From: WQUF01 sp031549525
GTDB lineage: Bacteria; Bacillota; Clostridia; Clostridiales; Clostridiaceae
NCBI GenBank assembly: GCA_031549525.1
Contig: JAVBPQ010000165.1
Span: 1 to 6,806, forward strand
Length of the DNA: 6,806 nucleotides
Reading direction: 5' to 3'
Shown: one piece after another, positions 1-6,627 of the stretch
Layout: the number at the start of each line of letters is the position of its first letter
Position numbering within the stretch: the first letter of the stretch is position 1
Notes under the pieces: model-generated
Databases searched by the model: none
What the model saw: only the letters and a program-made list of their open reading frames with translations
What the model was told of the DNA's origin: nothing
Program-made: the position numbers and the translations under genes

Positions 1-733
1 TAGGTACGATTTTTTCCTCATAAGGCGGATGCCCAACTCTTACATTCGTTCCTGCCCAGTCTGCTTGTGTTTGAACTCTAGCATCGAAATAAAAATATTG
101 AATGTTGCTTAAGGTTAAGGTTTTTGCACCAGAATCCACAGCAAACTCTGCTGTAACCTTTTGATTTACATTTCTTGACTCTGTTTCCAATTCCTTTGTG
201 TAAGTAGTTGGTCTATACATTGCAAAATAATATTCTGTTTTACCATTCACTGTTAATGTTTTCCAGAAAATTTCAACTTCTGCTGGTAAATCTGCCACTG
301 CATCTGCATTAATTAAGGTCCAACCAGCTTCATCTTTAAACCTTTTCCATTCATTTTCTGCTTTAAGAGCTGCTGTTGACACATTCACTGGAATGTCACC
401 AGTAATAGCAGTTGAGGATTTTGTTGATTTTTGTTTACCTTGCTTGTCAAGCATGAACAATACTTCCTCAAATGAAATACGCACTAATACATCGCTACCT
501 CCACTATTTAAAACAGCAACTTCTTTTGTCACTTTTTGTCCTGGTTTCCAATCGTCAGGTGGTGTAAATATTTCAAATAAGCTTACCGAGCCATCTGTTA
601 TTTGAGCAGTTGCAAAATGGTTTTTCTTTTCATCTGTAGACGTAAACCATGCAAATGATGCAGATAAAACTATGATAAAAGATAATATAACTGTTATAAT
701 AAAAATAACAGGTTTCTTTTTTAAGTTTTCCAT
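1..733 (-). CDS. SipW-dependent secreted protein, TasA/CalY/BsaA-like (3' end outside window)
   Basis: This is the N-terminal 244 residues of a secreted protein; the frame is open from the ATG at 733 to the left edge, where the gene is cut. A short basic start (MENLKKK) is followed by a hydrophobic segment at about residues 8-28, then the sequence SFAWFTSTDE, with N38, F40 and A41-T-A shortly after. This layout (basic start, hydrophobic core, AWF-T, then N-x-F-x-x-G/A) is typical of signal peptides processed by SipW-type peptidases, as in Bacillus TasA and Clostridium BsaA-family matrix proteins. Residues 67-90 (QKVTKEVAVLNSGGSDVLVR and on) resemble the conserved beta-strand with N-x-G found in these proteins. 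The start is supported by AAGGAGA at about 741-748. It lies directly downstream of the sipW-like gene, in the order sipW then substrate. The inferred role is an extracellular matrix or surface-fibre subunit. The exact subfamily and the missing C-terminus cannot be judged here. Confidence 0.88.
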   Translation of the reverse strand, partial: MENLKKKPVIFIITVILSFIIVLSASFAWFTSTDEKKNHFATAQITDGSVSLFEIFTPPDDWKPGQKVTKEVAVLNSGGSDVLVRISFEEVLFMLDKQGKQKSTKSSTAITGDIPVNVSTAALKAENEWKRFKDEAGWTLINADAVADLPAEVEIFWKTLTVNGKTEYYFAMYRPTTYTKELETESRNVNQKVTAEFAVDSGAKTLTLSNIQYFYFDARVQTQADWAGTNVRVGHPPYEEKIVP

Positions 734-740
734 TTATATT

Positions 741-748
741 TCTCCTTT
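741..748 (-). promoter_or_regulatory. ribosome binding site of the SipW-dependent secreted protein gene
   Basis: On the minus strand an AAGGAGA-like Shine-Dalgarno sequence sits about 7 bases before the ATG at 733-731. It fixes the start of a gene whose 3' end is not visible. Confidence 0.8.
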
Positions 749-787
749 TATTAATTTATCCTATAAGGTTTTAAATAAAATTTAAAT

Positions 788-814
788 TAAAAAGCATTTA
801 AAAATGCTATTTTA
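788..814 (-). terminator. terminator or attenuator hairpin between sipW and the secreted protein gene
   Basis: A perfect 7-bp stem (AGCATTT at 793-799 and AAATGCT at 802-808, with a 2-base centre) can be extended by A:T pairs outside a one-base bulge at 809. Read on the minus strand it is followed by TTTTTAATTT. It lies between the stop of the sipW-like gene (838) and the start of the secreted protein gene (733). It could terminate part of the transcripts. The stem is AT-rich and the loop very tight, so its strength is uncertain. Confidence 0.5.
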
Positions 815-837
815 GATACTCTAAATTTCATATTATA

Positions 838-1359
838 TTATTTTTTGTGAAAAATATTTAATATGCTCCCCACAAAAGGTATGGTAAAAATTTTTTTACC
901 AACGAGCATATCAGATGAAATGGGTGGATCTGCTGAATTATTGGCATCTCCTTTTGTCACAAAAAAAATACCCGTGGCCTCATTGAGTTTATCCTTAATT
1001 TCAATAACTCTATGAGTTAAATAAACTTTAGAATCACGCCTAGGTATAAATGTAATTATATCTCCTACTTTAATATTTCCTGCATCTGTGTTTTTAACAA
1101 TAATTATATCTCCTGCTGCAAAATTATCACCTTTTCCAGCTTTCATTGAATTAGTTAAAACATTATAAAATCTATATCCAAAGAAAGATTTTTGTGAATC
1201 ATTATTTATTGCAAAAATTACTGAACTCCCTAAAATAGTTGTTAGGCTAAAATAAAATATAGTGTTAATAAAATTTTTCATAAAATTTGATTTGAACCTT
1301 CTTGTTCTTTTATGTTTTCTCTTATATTTTCTTTCCTTCACAAGAAATTTGCTCAACAC
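838..1359 (-). CDS. sipW: SipW-type (ER-type) signal peptidase I
   Basis: Membrane serine protease that removes signal peptides from a small set of secreted proteins, here most likely the product of the next gene. A membrane segment spans about residues 29-51. The catalytic serine is S71 in VLTNSMKAG. The region 82-102 (GDIIIVK, then KVGDIITF) matches the signal peptidase fold. LTHRVIEI carries H116, the histidine that replaces the bacterial-type lysine in ER/SipW-type peptidases. TKGDANNSADP (135-145) carries D138 and the conserved G-D-A-N box. The chain ends soon after IPFVGSILNIF, so a full second membrane segment is not evident. The start is ambiguous. The GTG at 1359 has GGAAG directly against it, without a spacer. 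TTG 1356, GTG 1341 and ATG 1281 (MKNFINTIF) are alternatives, and the last would remove a 26-residue, very Lys/Arg-rich N-terminus and give about 147 residues. The family call is secure; the first 26 residues are not. Confidence 0.92.
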   Translation of the reverse strand: MLSKFLVKERKYKRKHKRTRRFKSNFMKNFINTIFYFSLTTILGSSVIFAINNDSQKSFFGYRFYNVLTNSMKAGKGDNFAAGDIIIVKNTDAGNIKVGDIITFIPRRDSKVYLTHRVIEIKDKLNEATGIFFVTKGDANNSADPPISSDMLVGKKIFTIPFVGSILNIFHKK

Positions 1360-1377
1360 CTTCCATAATAATTTTAT

Positions 1378-1460
1378 ATTACTGATTAAGAAAATTTTAT
1401 TAATTGTTATTATTATAATTAAAATAATTAAAATAATTCTGATTATGCATAAGAAAATTT
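1378..1460. repeat. imperfect direct repeat in the sipW leader
   Basis: Two copies of a module of about 20 bases lie in the sipW upstream region. ATTACTGATTA is followed directly by AGAAAATTTT (1378-1399). ATTCTGATTA is followed by TGCAT and then AAGAAAATTT (1436-1460). The copies are separated by about 36 bases of almost pure A/T. They could be paired regulator sites or a local duplication. AT-richness raises the chance of coincidence, but the shared CTGATTA-AAGAAAATTT core is longer than expected by chance over so short a stretch. Confidence 0.45.
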
Positions 1461-1485
1461 ATGTTTATTTGTCATTTTTAGCAAG

Positions 1486-1514
1486 ATAATACATTTTATG
1501 TATTTATACTCCAA
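1486..1514 (-). promoter_or_regulatory. candidate sipW promoter with a palindrome in the spacer
   Basis: On the minus strand TTGGAG (1514-1509) is separated by exactly 17 bases from TATTAT (1491-1486). This is a plausible sigma-A promoter with a weak -35 and a 5/6 -10. The spacer holds the inverted repeat ATACAT-TTT-ATGTAT (1489-1503, extendable by one A:T pair), which overlaps the upstream edge of the -10. A dimeric repressor could bind there. Transcription would start near 1479 and give a leader of about 120 bases. The -35 also abuts the T-run of the neighbouring terminator. Confidence 0.4.
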
Positions 1515-1564
1515 ATAAAAAGAGATATTTCAAAACTGATAAAAATCAGTAAGAAACATCTCTT
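1511..1564 (-). terminator. bipartite intrinsic terminator of the SWIM-HEAT operon
   Basis: A long hairpin is built from three paired blocks: AGAGAT (1521-1526) with ATCTCT (1558-1563), TTTC (1528-1531) with GAAA (1553-1556), and ACTGAT (1535-1540) with ATCAGT (1545-1550) around an AAAA loop. Small internal loops separate the blocks. On the minus strand it begins about 23 bases after the stop codon at 1587 and is followed by TTTTTATTT, as in a Rho-independent terminator. The same bases form a hairpin on the plus strand, but no plus-strand gene needs it. Confidence 0.85.
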
Positions 1565-1586
1565 AAATCATCTTTTATTATAAATG

Positions 1587-3416
1587 CTAATTATGAATAA
1601 AGCTTGCCGCTTGAAAAAATTCATCCAATTTTGTTTCATTAAATAGGGCCATAAATCTTTCTTGATAGTGCTTTGGAAATTTATTCAAAACTTCTTCATC
1701 TCTTAAAATTTCATATTGATAATTATAAGTTTTAGGCTTTATTCTTTCAAAGATTTTAAGCACCATCTCTGGTACATCAAAGCCTTCAACTTCCATTAGT
1801 TTTTTTGCCATATCCTTAAAGTACATCGGTATAGTTTTATTATATATGCAATCATCGATAAATTTTTTAAAAGCTGCAACCTGATCATCTTCATTAGTAT
1901 CAAATAAATATGTAGCTAAAAAAAACTCTTTACCTCTTTCAAAATCTTGCTTTTTAGATGACTTTTTACCATTTAGCAATAATTTTACCCACCTTTTATC
2001 AACTTTTGATGAATCAAGTCCAGGTAAAATATAATTATACCCATAGTAATCGTAATGAATTCCTTCCAAAGAGTATATATTAAAAACGCTTAAAGGTATA
2101 TATCCATTCATATAATGCTTAGAAAATTCATCATACATCTTCTCTTTTGAAAATCTTGAGGATGCCATTTTAAAAAAAACAGAAACTATGTTATTCGATA
2201 TTTTGATTACCTTATCATTTTCACAAAGCCTTTCAACAAGCTTAAAACTCTTATCATCATTATTCTTCATGAGAATTTGTTCTATGGTTACTTTAATGTT
2301 TGAAACTAGGCTTGCATTATATTTAGAAAGCTTTTGAAATTCAACCCCAGATAAAACCTCTTCAAAAAAATCCAAGATATAATCCTCATCTTTATTAGCT
2401 AAAACCTGAAGCATAGTCTGAAAATCATCTAAAACTAAAGCTCTCTTTGTGCCTTTTATAGCTTCTTTTTCTTCACCCTTTAATGTAAAGCAATCATCAT
2501 AAGCTTTTTTAACCTTATTAAATATTATTTCATTATATTCTTTGGTATTTATGCATTTTAAAGCTTCAATAGCAGATTTAAACTGCTTTGTTAAAAATAT
2601 CTTAACTGCTTTCTCTGTGCCCTTTTCAGAATTTTGCCTGCATAGAGCTAAAAGCGCAGCTTCTCTTATCTCTTTTCTTCTATCTTCAGTTAAACTAAGG
2701 AGCAAATCCTCATTATCCTTATCATCACTCAATATCTTAATTGCTTCCACTAGTACATGTACGCTTCCTTCTTCTAAGGCACTCTTAATATAATGGTCTA
2801 CACTCTCATCCTTAAAGTCATATAAGATCTTAAGCCTATATGCATCATAGGTTTTCCCTTTAACATCCATCTTTTCCTTTATATATGGAATCATAGCCTC
2901 TCCTACATGAGGGATTATCACATTGCATACAAAAGATGATATTTCAGAATATTTATCTTCAATGGCATCAGCTAAATATCTATGAGTCCTCACATCTTTA
3001 AAAAGCCCATCTAAAAATCCATTTTTAATAATTTCAAGCCTTCCTGATTCATTTTTAGTGAGGGCACATATAAGGGGATAGAGCCTTAAATATGATGCTA
3101 AGGTTTCTTTTTCCTCATTAGGATTTATTAAATTTAAACTTTCAAGTTCACACTCCTCTGCTAAATCTCCTTGAGTATATAAAATAGAATATAGCAAAAC
3201 CCCAATCTCAAGGAGCTTTAAAGAAGAATCATCCTCTTTTTTTGTCAAAGCTTCTAAATCTTGCTTTAATTTTTTAAATACAGGAGATTTCTCTCCCAAT
3301 CTTTCTAACACAGGAATTAACCTTATAATCCTAGGATCATTGCTCGAAAATCTGCTTCCTGCTATAAACAATCTATTTATCTCTTCTTTTAAATCATATA
3401 GAGGTTGTATCTTCAT
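1587..3416 (-). CDS. HEAT-like repeat protein, partner of the SWIM zinc-finger protein
   Basis: A 609-residue, soluble, mostly alpha-helical protein with no signal peptide or membrane segment. Paired amphipathic helices resembling HEAT repeats are clearest at about residues 165-290: IPYIKEKM with YRLKILYDF, HYIKSALEE with LVEAIKILSDD, LLLSLTEDRR with IREAALLALCRQ, then AVKIFLTKQ with AIEALKC. Such repeats usually act as protein-protein scaffolds. The C-terminal half (about 330-609) shows no motif I recognise, and I see no catalytic signature. The ATG at 3416 is preceded by AGGAGG at 3428-3423, which overlaps the TAG stop of the upstream SWIM gene. The two genes are therefore almost certainly co-transcribed and translationally coupled. 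By analogy with SWIM gene clusters that also encode large helical proteins, it probably forms a complex with the SWIM protein. The biochemical function is unknown. Confidence 0.85.
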   Translation of the reverse strand: MKIQPLYDLKEEINRLFIAGSRFSSNDPRIIRLIPVLERLGEKSPVFKKLKQDLEALTKKEDDSSLKLLEIGVLLYSILYTQGDLAEECELESLNLINPNEEKETLASYLRLYPLICALTKNESGRLEIIKNGFLDGLFKDVRTHRYLADAIEDKYSEISSFVCNVIIPHVGEAMIPYIKEKMDVKGKTYDAYRLKILYDFKDESVDHYIKSALEEGSVHVLVEAIKILSDDKDNEDLLLSLTEDRRKEIREAALLALCRQNSEKGTEKAVKIFLTKQFKSAIEALKCINTKEYNEIIFNKVKKAYDDCFTLKGEEKEAIKGTKRALVLDDFQTMLQVLANKDEDYILDFFEEVLSGVEFQKLSKYNASLVSNIKVTIEQILMKNNDDKSFKLVERLCENDKVIKISNNIVSVFFKMASSRFSKEKMYDEFSKHYMNGYIPLSVFNIYSLEGIHYDYYGYNYILPGLDSSKVDKRWVKLLLNGKKSSKKQDFERGKEFFLATYLFDTNEDDQVAAFKKFIDDCIYNKTIPMYFKDMAKKLMEVEGFDVPEMVLKIFERIKPKTYNYQYEILRDEEVLNKFPKHYQERFMALFNETKLDEFFQAASFIHN

Positions 3417-3422
3417 AAATTT

Positions 3423-3428
3423 CCTCCT
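3423..3428 (-). promoter_or_regulatory. ribosome binding site overlapping the upstream stop codon
   Basis: AGGAGG on the minus strand sits 6 bases before the ATG at 3416 and shares bases with the TAG stop (3429-3427) of the SWIM gene. This arrangement favours translational coupling and an equal ratio of the two proteins. Confidence 0.85.
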
Positions 3429-4857
3429 AATAAAGTACTCTAAGTATTTTGCTATCTGTTAATATAGATAAAGGGCGTGCAATTAAAAGAGCTGAATCTA
3501 TATTGTTTTCAAACATCACTGCCATTACTATGTCCTTATCACAAGAGAGCAAATTTTCTAAAACTCCATTTAAATCCTCTTTAAAAAGTGAAATATTGCC
3601 TAAAGTTAATTTATTTTTATGCTTATCTTCTGCAATATAATAAGGTTTATCCTTTGCTCTCTTTATATTGTCTATCTTAATTAGTGCAATGATATTTTTA
3701 TCTTGAAGCGGGCTTTTTATCATATTTTTAATCTGCTTTGCAAGCTCATTAAAGTTATCACTTGCATAACTCTTTATCTTTTCAATATGCTCTTTTAATA
3801 TAGGTGAGGTTTTAAAATTATCCCATCTAACCCTTGGATTTCCTGCTCCAGGATATATTATAAGTTCATCTACTTCTAAAAGAGAAAATATGCTATCCTC
3901 CTCTTTAATATAGCGAGTTGCTTTAAATGGTCTGTAATTTTTAGTTTTATATAATTTTCCTGTATTTAAACTTATTAAATATCCTTCGTCTATATATTCT
4001 TTTCGTGAAAAATCAGCATAACTATAAAAACAAAGCTGGATAAGCCTTGCATCATCCTCCTTCATATTATAAGATATCAATTCATCAAGCTTCCAGGCAT
4101 ACCCCATCTGCTCTTCAATAGAATTTGCAAGCTCTATTTTAGTCTCTGGATCTTCTTTTTTGTTATTTAAATACTCTCTAGATTTATTTATAAGAGCGTA
4201 TGTATAAGTCAGTTGATCTATTATCCTTGTGTTGTTATCTTCATCAATATCTTTTAAGATAAAGATATCCATAAGGGCAGTTTGAATTCCAGAAATATAA
4301 TAATTTCCAAGCTGCTTTATCTGATCTTCAAAATTTTTCCTCTCTCTCTTATCTATAGAAGCAATTCCCATGTTGACTATAGATTTTATTATCTTTTCAG
4401 CCATATCAATACCTTGAAGCTGCACATCTATTTTCTTTATTGCAGCAGTCTTTTGTGCCTTTGTCATGGGCTTCTTTTCTTTGCTTTCCTGCTTTTTTTG
4501 CTCCTTTTTCTCCTGTCTCTTTTCAATCCTCTCTCTCTTTGATGATATATCTTCTGGAATTTCTTCAACACTAAATGTAGCACCATTTATATAAGAATAC
4601 ATAAGACCTAAAGCATGTTTACAAGGAATTTGCCTGCTCGGACACGAGCACCTAAAGACGGGAGATTTTTCATCTATAAAGTCAACAGACACAAAATATG
4701 GATCTTTACCACTTCCTGCACATTCTCCAAACAAAAGAATATCATCAGATGTTTTGCTCAATTTAATAAATTTCTTTTTCTTTATTAAATCTTCACCATT
4801 TTTTATAGCTGCTGCATTTTGTGCCCACAAATCTATGTCATTTTTATTTAAATTCAT
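3427..4857 (-). CDS. SWIM zinc-finger family protein
   Basis: A 476-residue cytoplasmic protein. The SWIM zinc finger is at residues 70-81 (CSCPSRQIPCKH): C70, C72, C79 and H81 give the C-x-C-x6-C-x-H pattern that binds one zinc ion and, in other SWIM proteins, DNA or protein partners. The N-terminal region before it (about 5-69) is a short beta-rich lead-in containing FGECAGSGKDPY, which is common in bacterial SWIM proteins. A strongly charged Lys/Glu segment (about 105-135) probably forms a coiled coil or flexible linker. The rest is predicted helical up to about 290, then mixed, with no enzyme motif seen. The start is supported by AGGAGG at 4869-4864, 6 bases upstream. It is the first gene of a two-gene operon with the HEAT-like gene. 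In other bacteria SWIM genes sit with MoxR AAA+ and VWA genes (E. coli yehL-yehQ region); those partners are absent here. Role unknown. Confidence 0.9.
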   Translation of the reverse strand: MNLNKNDIDLWAQNAAAIKNGEDLIKKKKFIKLSKTSDDILLFGECAGSGKDPYFVSVDFIDEKSPVFRCSCPSRQIPCKHALGLMYSYINGATFSVEEIPEDISSKRERIEKRQEKKEQKKQESKEKKPMTKAQKTAAIKKIDVQLQGIDMAEKIIKSIVNMGIASIDKRERKNFEDQIKQLGNYYISGIQTALMDIFILKDIDEDNNTRIIDQLTYTYALINKSREYLNNKKEDPETKIELANSIEEQMGYAWKLDELISYNMKEDDARLIQLCFYSYADFSRKEYIDEGYLISLNTGKLYKTKNYRPFKATRYIKEEDSIFSLLEVDELIIYPGAGNPRVRWDNFKTSPILKEHIEKIKSYASDNFNELAKQIKNMIKSPLQDKNIIALIKIDNIKRAKDKPYYIAEDKHKNKLTLGNISLFKEDLNGVLENLLSCDKDIVMAVMFENNIDSALLIARPLSILTDSKILRVLY

Positions 4858-4863
4858 GAAAGT

Positions 4864-4869
4864 CCTCCT
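4864..4869 (-). promoter_or_regulatory. ribosome binding site of the SWIM gene
   Basis: A perfect AGGAGG on the minus strand lies 6 bases before the ATG at 4857-4855 and settles the start. Confidence 0.85.
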
Positions 4870-4883
4870 ATGTTTTTTATCAA

Positions 4884-4912
4884 ATTATAATGCCAATTAT
4901 ATTGTTCATAAT
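4884..4912 (-). promoter_or_regulatory. possible promoter of the SWIM-HEAT operon
   Basis: On the minus strand a consensus TATAAT (4889-4884) lies about 15 bases before the Shine-Dalgarno sequence. The hexamer 17 bases upstream (ATTATG, 4912-4907) is a poor -35. The surrounding DNA is so AT-rich that the -10 match alone is weak evidence, but a promoter is expected between the terminator at 4976-5009 and the gene. Confidence 0.3.
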
Positions 4913-4947
4913 AATTATACAGCTATACTTAACAAAATAATATCTCA

Positions 4948-4971
4948 AAACTGTCCAATTTTGGCAAGTTT
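4948..4971. other. second small hairpin downstream of the ATPase-nuclease gene
   Basis: AAACT (4948-4952) pairs with AGTTT (4967-4971), and CCAA (4955-4958) with TTGG (4961-4964), separated by a 2x2 internal loop. It lies just beyond the main terminator on the minus strand and has no T-run of its own. It could be a back-up terminator, an upstream element of the SWIM operon, or chance. Confidence 0.3.
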
Positions 4972-4975
4972 AAAT

Positions 4976-5009
4976 AAAAAAACAGCAAAACTTTTTAGGT
5001 CTTACTGCT
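4976..5009 (-). terminator. intrinsic terminator of the ATPase-nuclease gene
   Basis: On the minus strand AGCA-(GTA bulge)-AGAC (5009-4999) pairs with GTTTTGCT (4991-4984), including one G:U pair, around a 7-base loop. The T-run 4982-4976 (seven T) follows after one G. It starts about 19 bases after the TAG stop at 5028 and separates this gene from the SWIM operon. Confidence 0.75.
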
Positions 5010-5027
5010 TTAATTTCGGTAATATAT

Positions 5028-6569
5028 CTATATGATAATCTCAAAAATCTTTTTGTCAAAAACCTCAATCCACTTAGCAACTTGCTCTTTATTATGGTTA
5101 AAGTTAAAAACCAGCAAATAGCCATCTTTTAAGCCTTGTATCTTCAAATATTCAGCCAACTGTTCTTTACCCTTCTCATGATATTTCTTACCATTCCAAA
5201 TCTTTAACTCAATTATGTATTTTCTATTTCCAAAGATAATAACCACATCAAGGCGTTTATTTTCTCTTGTTTCAGGTTCTACAAAGTAAAATCCTCTGCC
5301 ATTTAAAATCGGTTTTAAGTAAGATAGAAAGATAAGCCTTGCCTGTGATTCATAAAACTTTTCGTCAACTTTGCGATATTCTTCAAACATGAAATTCTGA
5401 AACTTTAGCAAAACCATCTCAATATCTAACTGACCATTCACGACAAATTGGCTTTGTTCTATGCTTGAAACAGGAATTTGAATTTTGCGTATATGTTCTT
5501 GCTCCATCATATAATTATAAATTAGATCTTCAAATATCATATTATTAATTGCCAATTTACCATTATCATTTCTAAAAATACCATATATAATCCCTTTTTC
5601 ATATGCAAAGGGATTATAATTTATGCTTTTACCAAGCACAAGTAACTCATTAACAACAGACTTTATATTTGCATCATTTTCAATATTTTTAATGACATCT
5701 TCAAATAAAGTATTCTTTTCATTAAGCAATAGTTTTACAGCTCTATAGATTCCATTATCCGACCAATCAGCTTCCAACTTTTCATCAATAATTTTACATA
5801 TGTCACTGACCAAATAAGGATATCCATTTGTGAATTCATAAATTCTTTCAGATATTTTAGTTATATCAAAATTTTTTTTCGTATCTTGCTTATAATCTAT
5901 AAGCATGGTAGAAATTTCATCTGCATTAAAAGTCATGTCAATTTCAAATTTAGCTGAAATATTCCATGGACTATTAAATCTTGATTCATTTTCGTCGCGT
6001 ATGGCTAGTTTTAATGTACGTATATCATGAACTCCAGCCAGAATAACGCTTTTAAATGTTATATCATCTCCAGCACTAGCAGATAAATATTTATTTCTAA
6101 GTAAACCTAAAAATTGCAAAAAAACATGATTGTTGCTACTCTTGTCTACTTCATCAATCAATAGAACAACTTGTCGACCTGTTTCTATAATAAAGTCTGT
6201 AATAGCATTGGAAAGCTCTCTAAAATTCTTTGAATAGTTATATGTTAATAAAAGCTTAGCCAATTCTCTATCTGTGAATTTAAAAGAATCAGCCCAAATA
6301 CTAAAAATATTGCCACAAAATTCTGATTCTGTTTGAAATAAATCATCACCAATACCTTCAAAGCTAGTCTTAATCACCAGATATTTTTCAGAAATAACAT
6401 GGCTTAATATGTTAAGAGTAGTAGTTTTACCAAATTGTCTTGGTCTGTTTATAGTAAAATAATCCCCTCGTTCCACCATATTCACAATCTTATCAATTTT
6501 ATTTGATATATCTACCATGTAATGTTTATCCTTTATACATAAACCTGTAACATTAAAATATTTTCTCAT
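5028..6569 (-). CDS. AAA-like P-loop ATPase fused to a PD-(D/E)XK nuclease-like domain
   Basis: A 513-residue soluble protein with two recognisable parts. The N-terminal ATPase opens with RKYFNVTGLC and HYMVDIS, a start typical of the bacterial AAA-like ATPase family (AAA_35 / AAA-ATPase-like). Its Walker A is NRPRQFGKTT (41-50; K48, T49), in which the usual first glycine is absent, as in this family. Walker B is VVLLIDEVD (134-142; D139, E140). VILAGVHDIR (175-184) is at the sensor-1 position. A helical region (about 215-360) follows, with TNGYPYLVSDIC (247-258) as in winged-helix lids of STAND-like ATPases. The C-terminal part (about 405-495) has RLDVVIIF (D441), YIIELKIW (E454, K456) and EQLAEYL (Q470), the D, E-x-K and Q pattern of PD-(D/E)XK nucleases. 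GAGG lies 7 bases before the ATG. The gene is flanked by its own promoter and terminator. Related proteins occur in many scattered copies; defence or selfish-element roles are suspected but unproven. Domain calls are firm, function is not. Confidence 0.88.
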   Translation of the reverse strand: MRKYFNVTGLCIKDKHYMVDISNKIDKIVNMVERGDYFTINRPRQFGKTTTLNILSHVISEKYLVIKTSFEGIGDDLFQTESEFCGNIFSIWADSFKFTDRELAKLLLTYNYSKNFRELSNAITDFIIETGRQVVLLIDEVDKSSNNHVFLQFLGLLRNKYLSASAGDDITFKSVILAGVHDIRTLKLAIRDENESRFNSPWNISAKFEIDMTFNADEISTMLIDYKQDTKKNFDITKISERIYEFTNGYPYLVSDICKIIDEKLEADWSDNGIYRAVKLLLNEKNTLFEDVIKNIENDANIKSVVNELLVLGKSINYNPFAYEKGIIYGIFRNDNGKLAINNMIFEDLIYNYMMEQEHIRKIQIPVSSIEQSQFVVNGQLDIEMVLLKFQNFMFEEYRKVDEKFYESQARLIFLSYLKPILNGRGFYFVEPETRENKRLDVVIIFGNRKYIIELKIWNGKKYHEKGKEQLAEYLKIQGLKDGYLLVFNFNHNKEQVAKWIEVFDKKIFEIII

Positions 6570-6597
6570 ATCAATGCCTCATTTTATTATTAATTTT

Positions 6598-6627
6598 ATT
6601 ATATCATAGGCAAACACGGGCAATCAA
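6598..6627 (-). promoter_or_regulatory. sigma-A-type promoter of the ATPase-nuclease gene
   Basis: On the minus strand TTGATT (6627-6622) is followed after 18 bases by a perfect TATAAT (6603-6598). A TG dinucleotide one base before the -10 (6606-6605) makes it an extended -10. It lies about 30 bases upstream of the ATG, which implies a short leader with the GAGG ribosome binding site. It is the best promoter match in the window. Confidence 0.65.

Noticed and set aside
393..605. A 70-codon plus-strand open frame
   Set aside because: It lies wholly inside the minus-strand gene for the SipW-dependent secreted protein, has no convincing ribosome binding site, and its product has no recognisable features.
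1262..1489. A 75-codon plus-strand open frame encoding a hydrophobic, Ile-rich peptide
   Set aside because: It overlaps the 5' end and leader of sipW. The Ile-rich stretch simply reflects A/T-only DNA, and no Shine-Dalgarno sequence was seen.
1436..1520. Possible riboswitch in the long sipW leader
   Set aside because: The leader is nearly all A/T with no conserved aptamer core or multi-helix structure; only a simple palindrome and a direct repeat are visible.
2542..3640. Plus-strand open frames at 2542-2793 and 3449-3640
   Set aside because: Both are antisense shadows within the HEAT-like and SWIM genes, with no start signals or recognisable domains.
4282..5035. Two plus-strand open frames (4282-4542 and 4754-5035) with hydrophobic products
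   Set aside because: They are antisense to the SWIM gene (the first to its Lys/Glu-rich region) and to the intergenic terminator. Hydrophobic antisense products are expected opposite charged helical proteins in AT-rich DNA.
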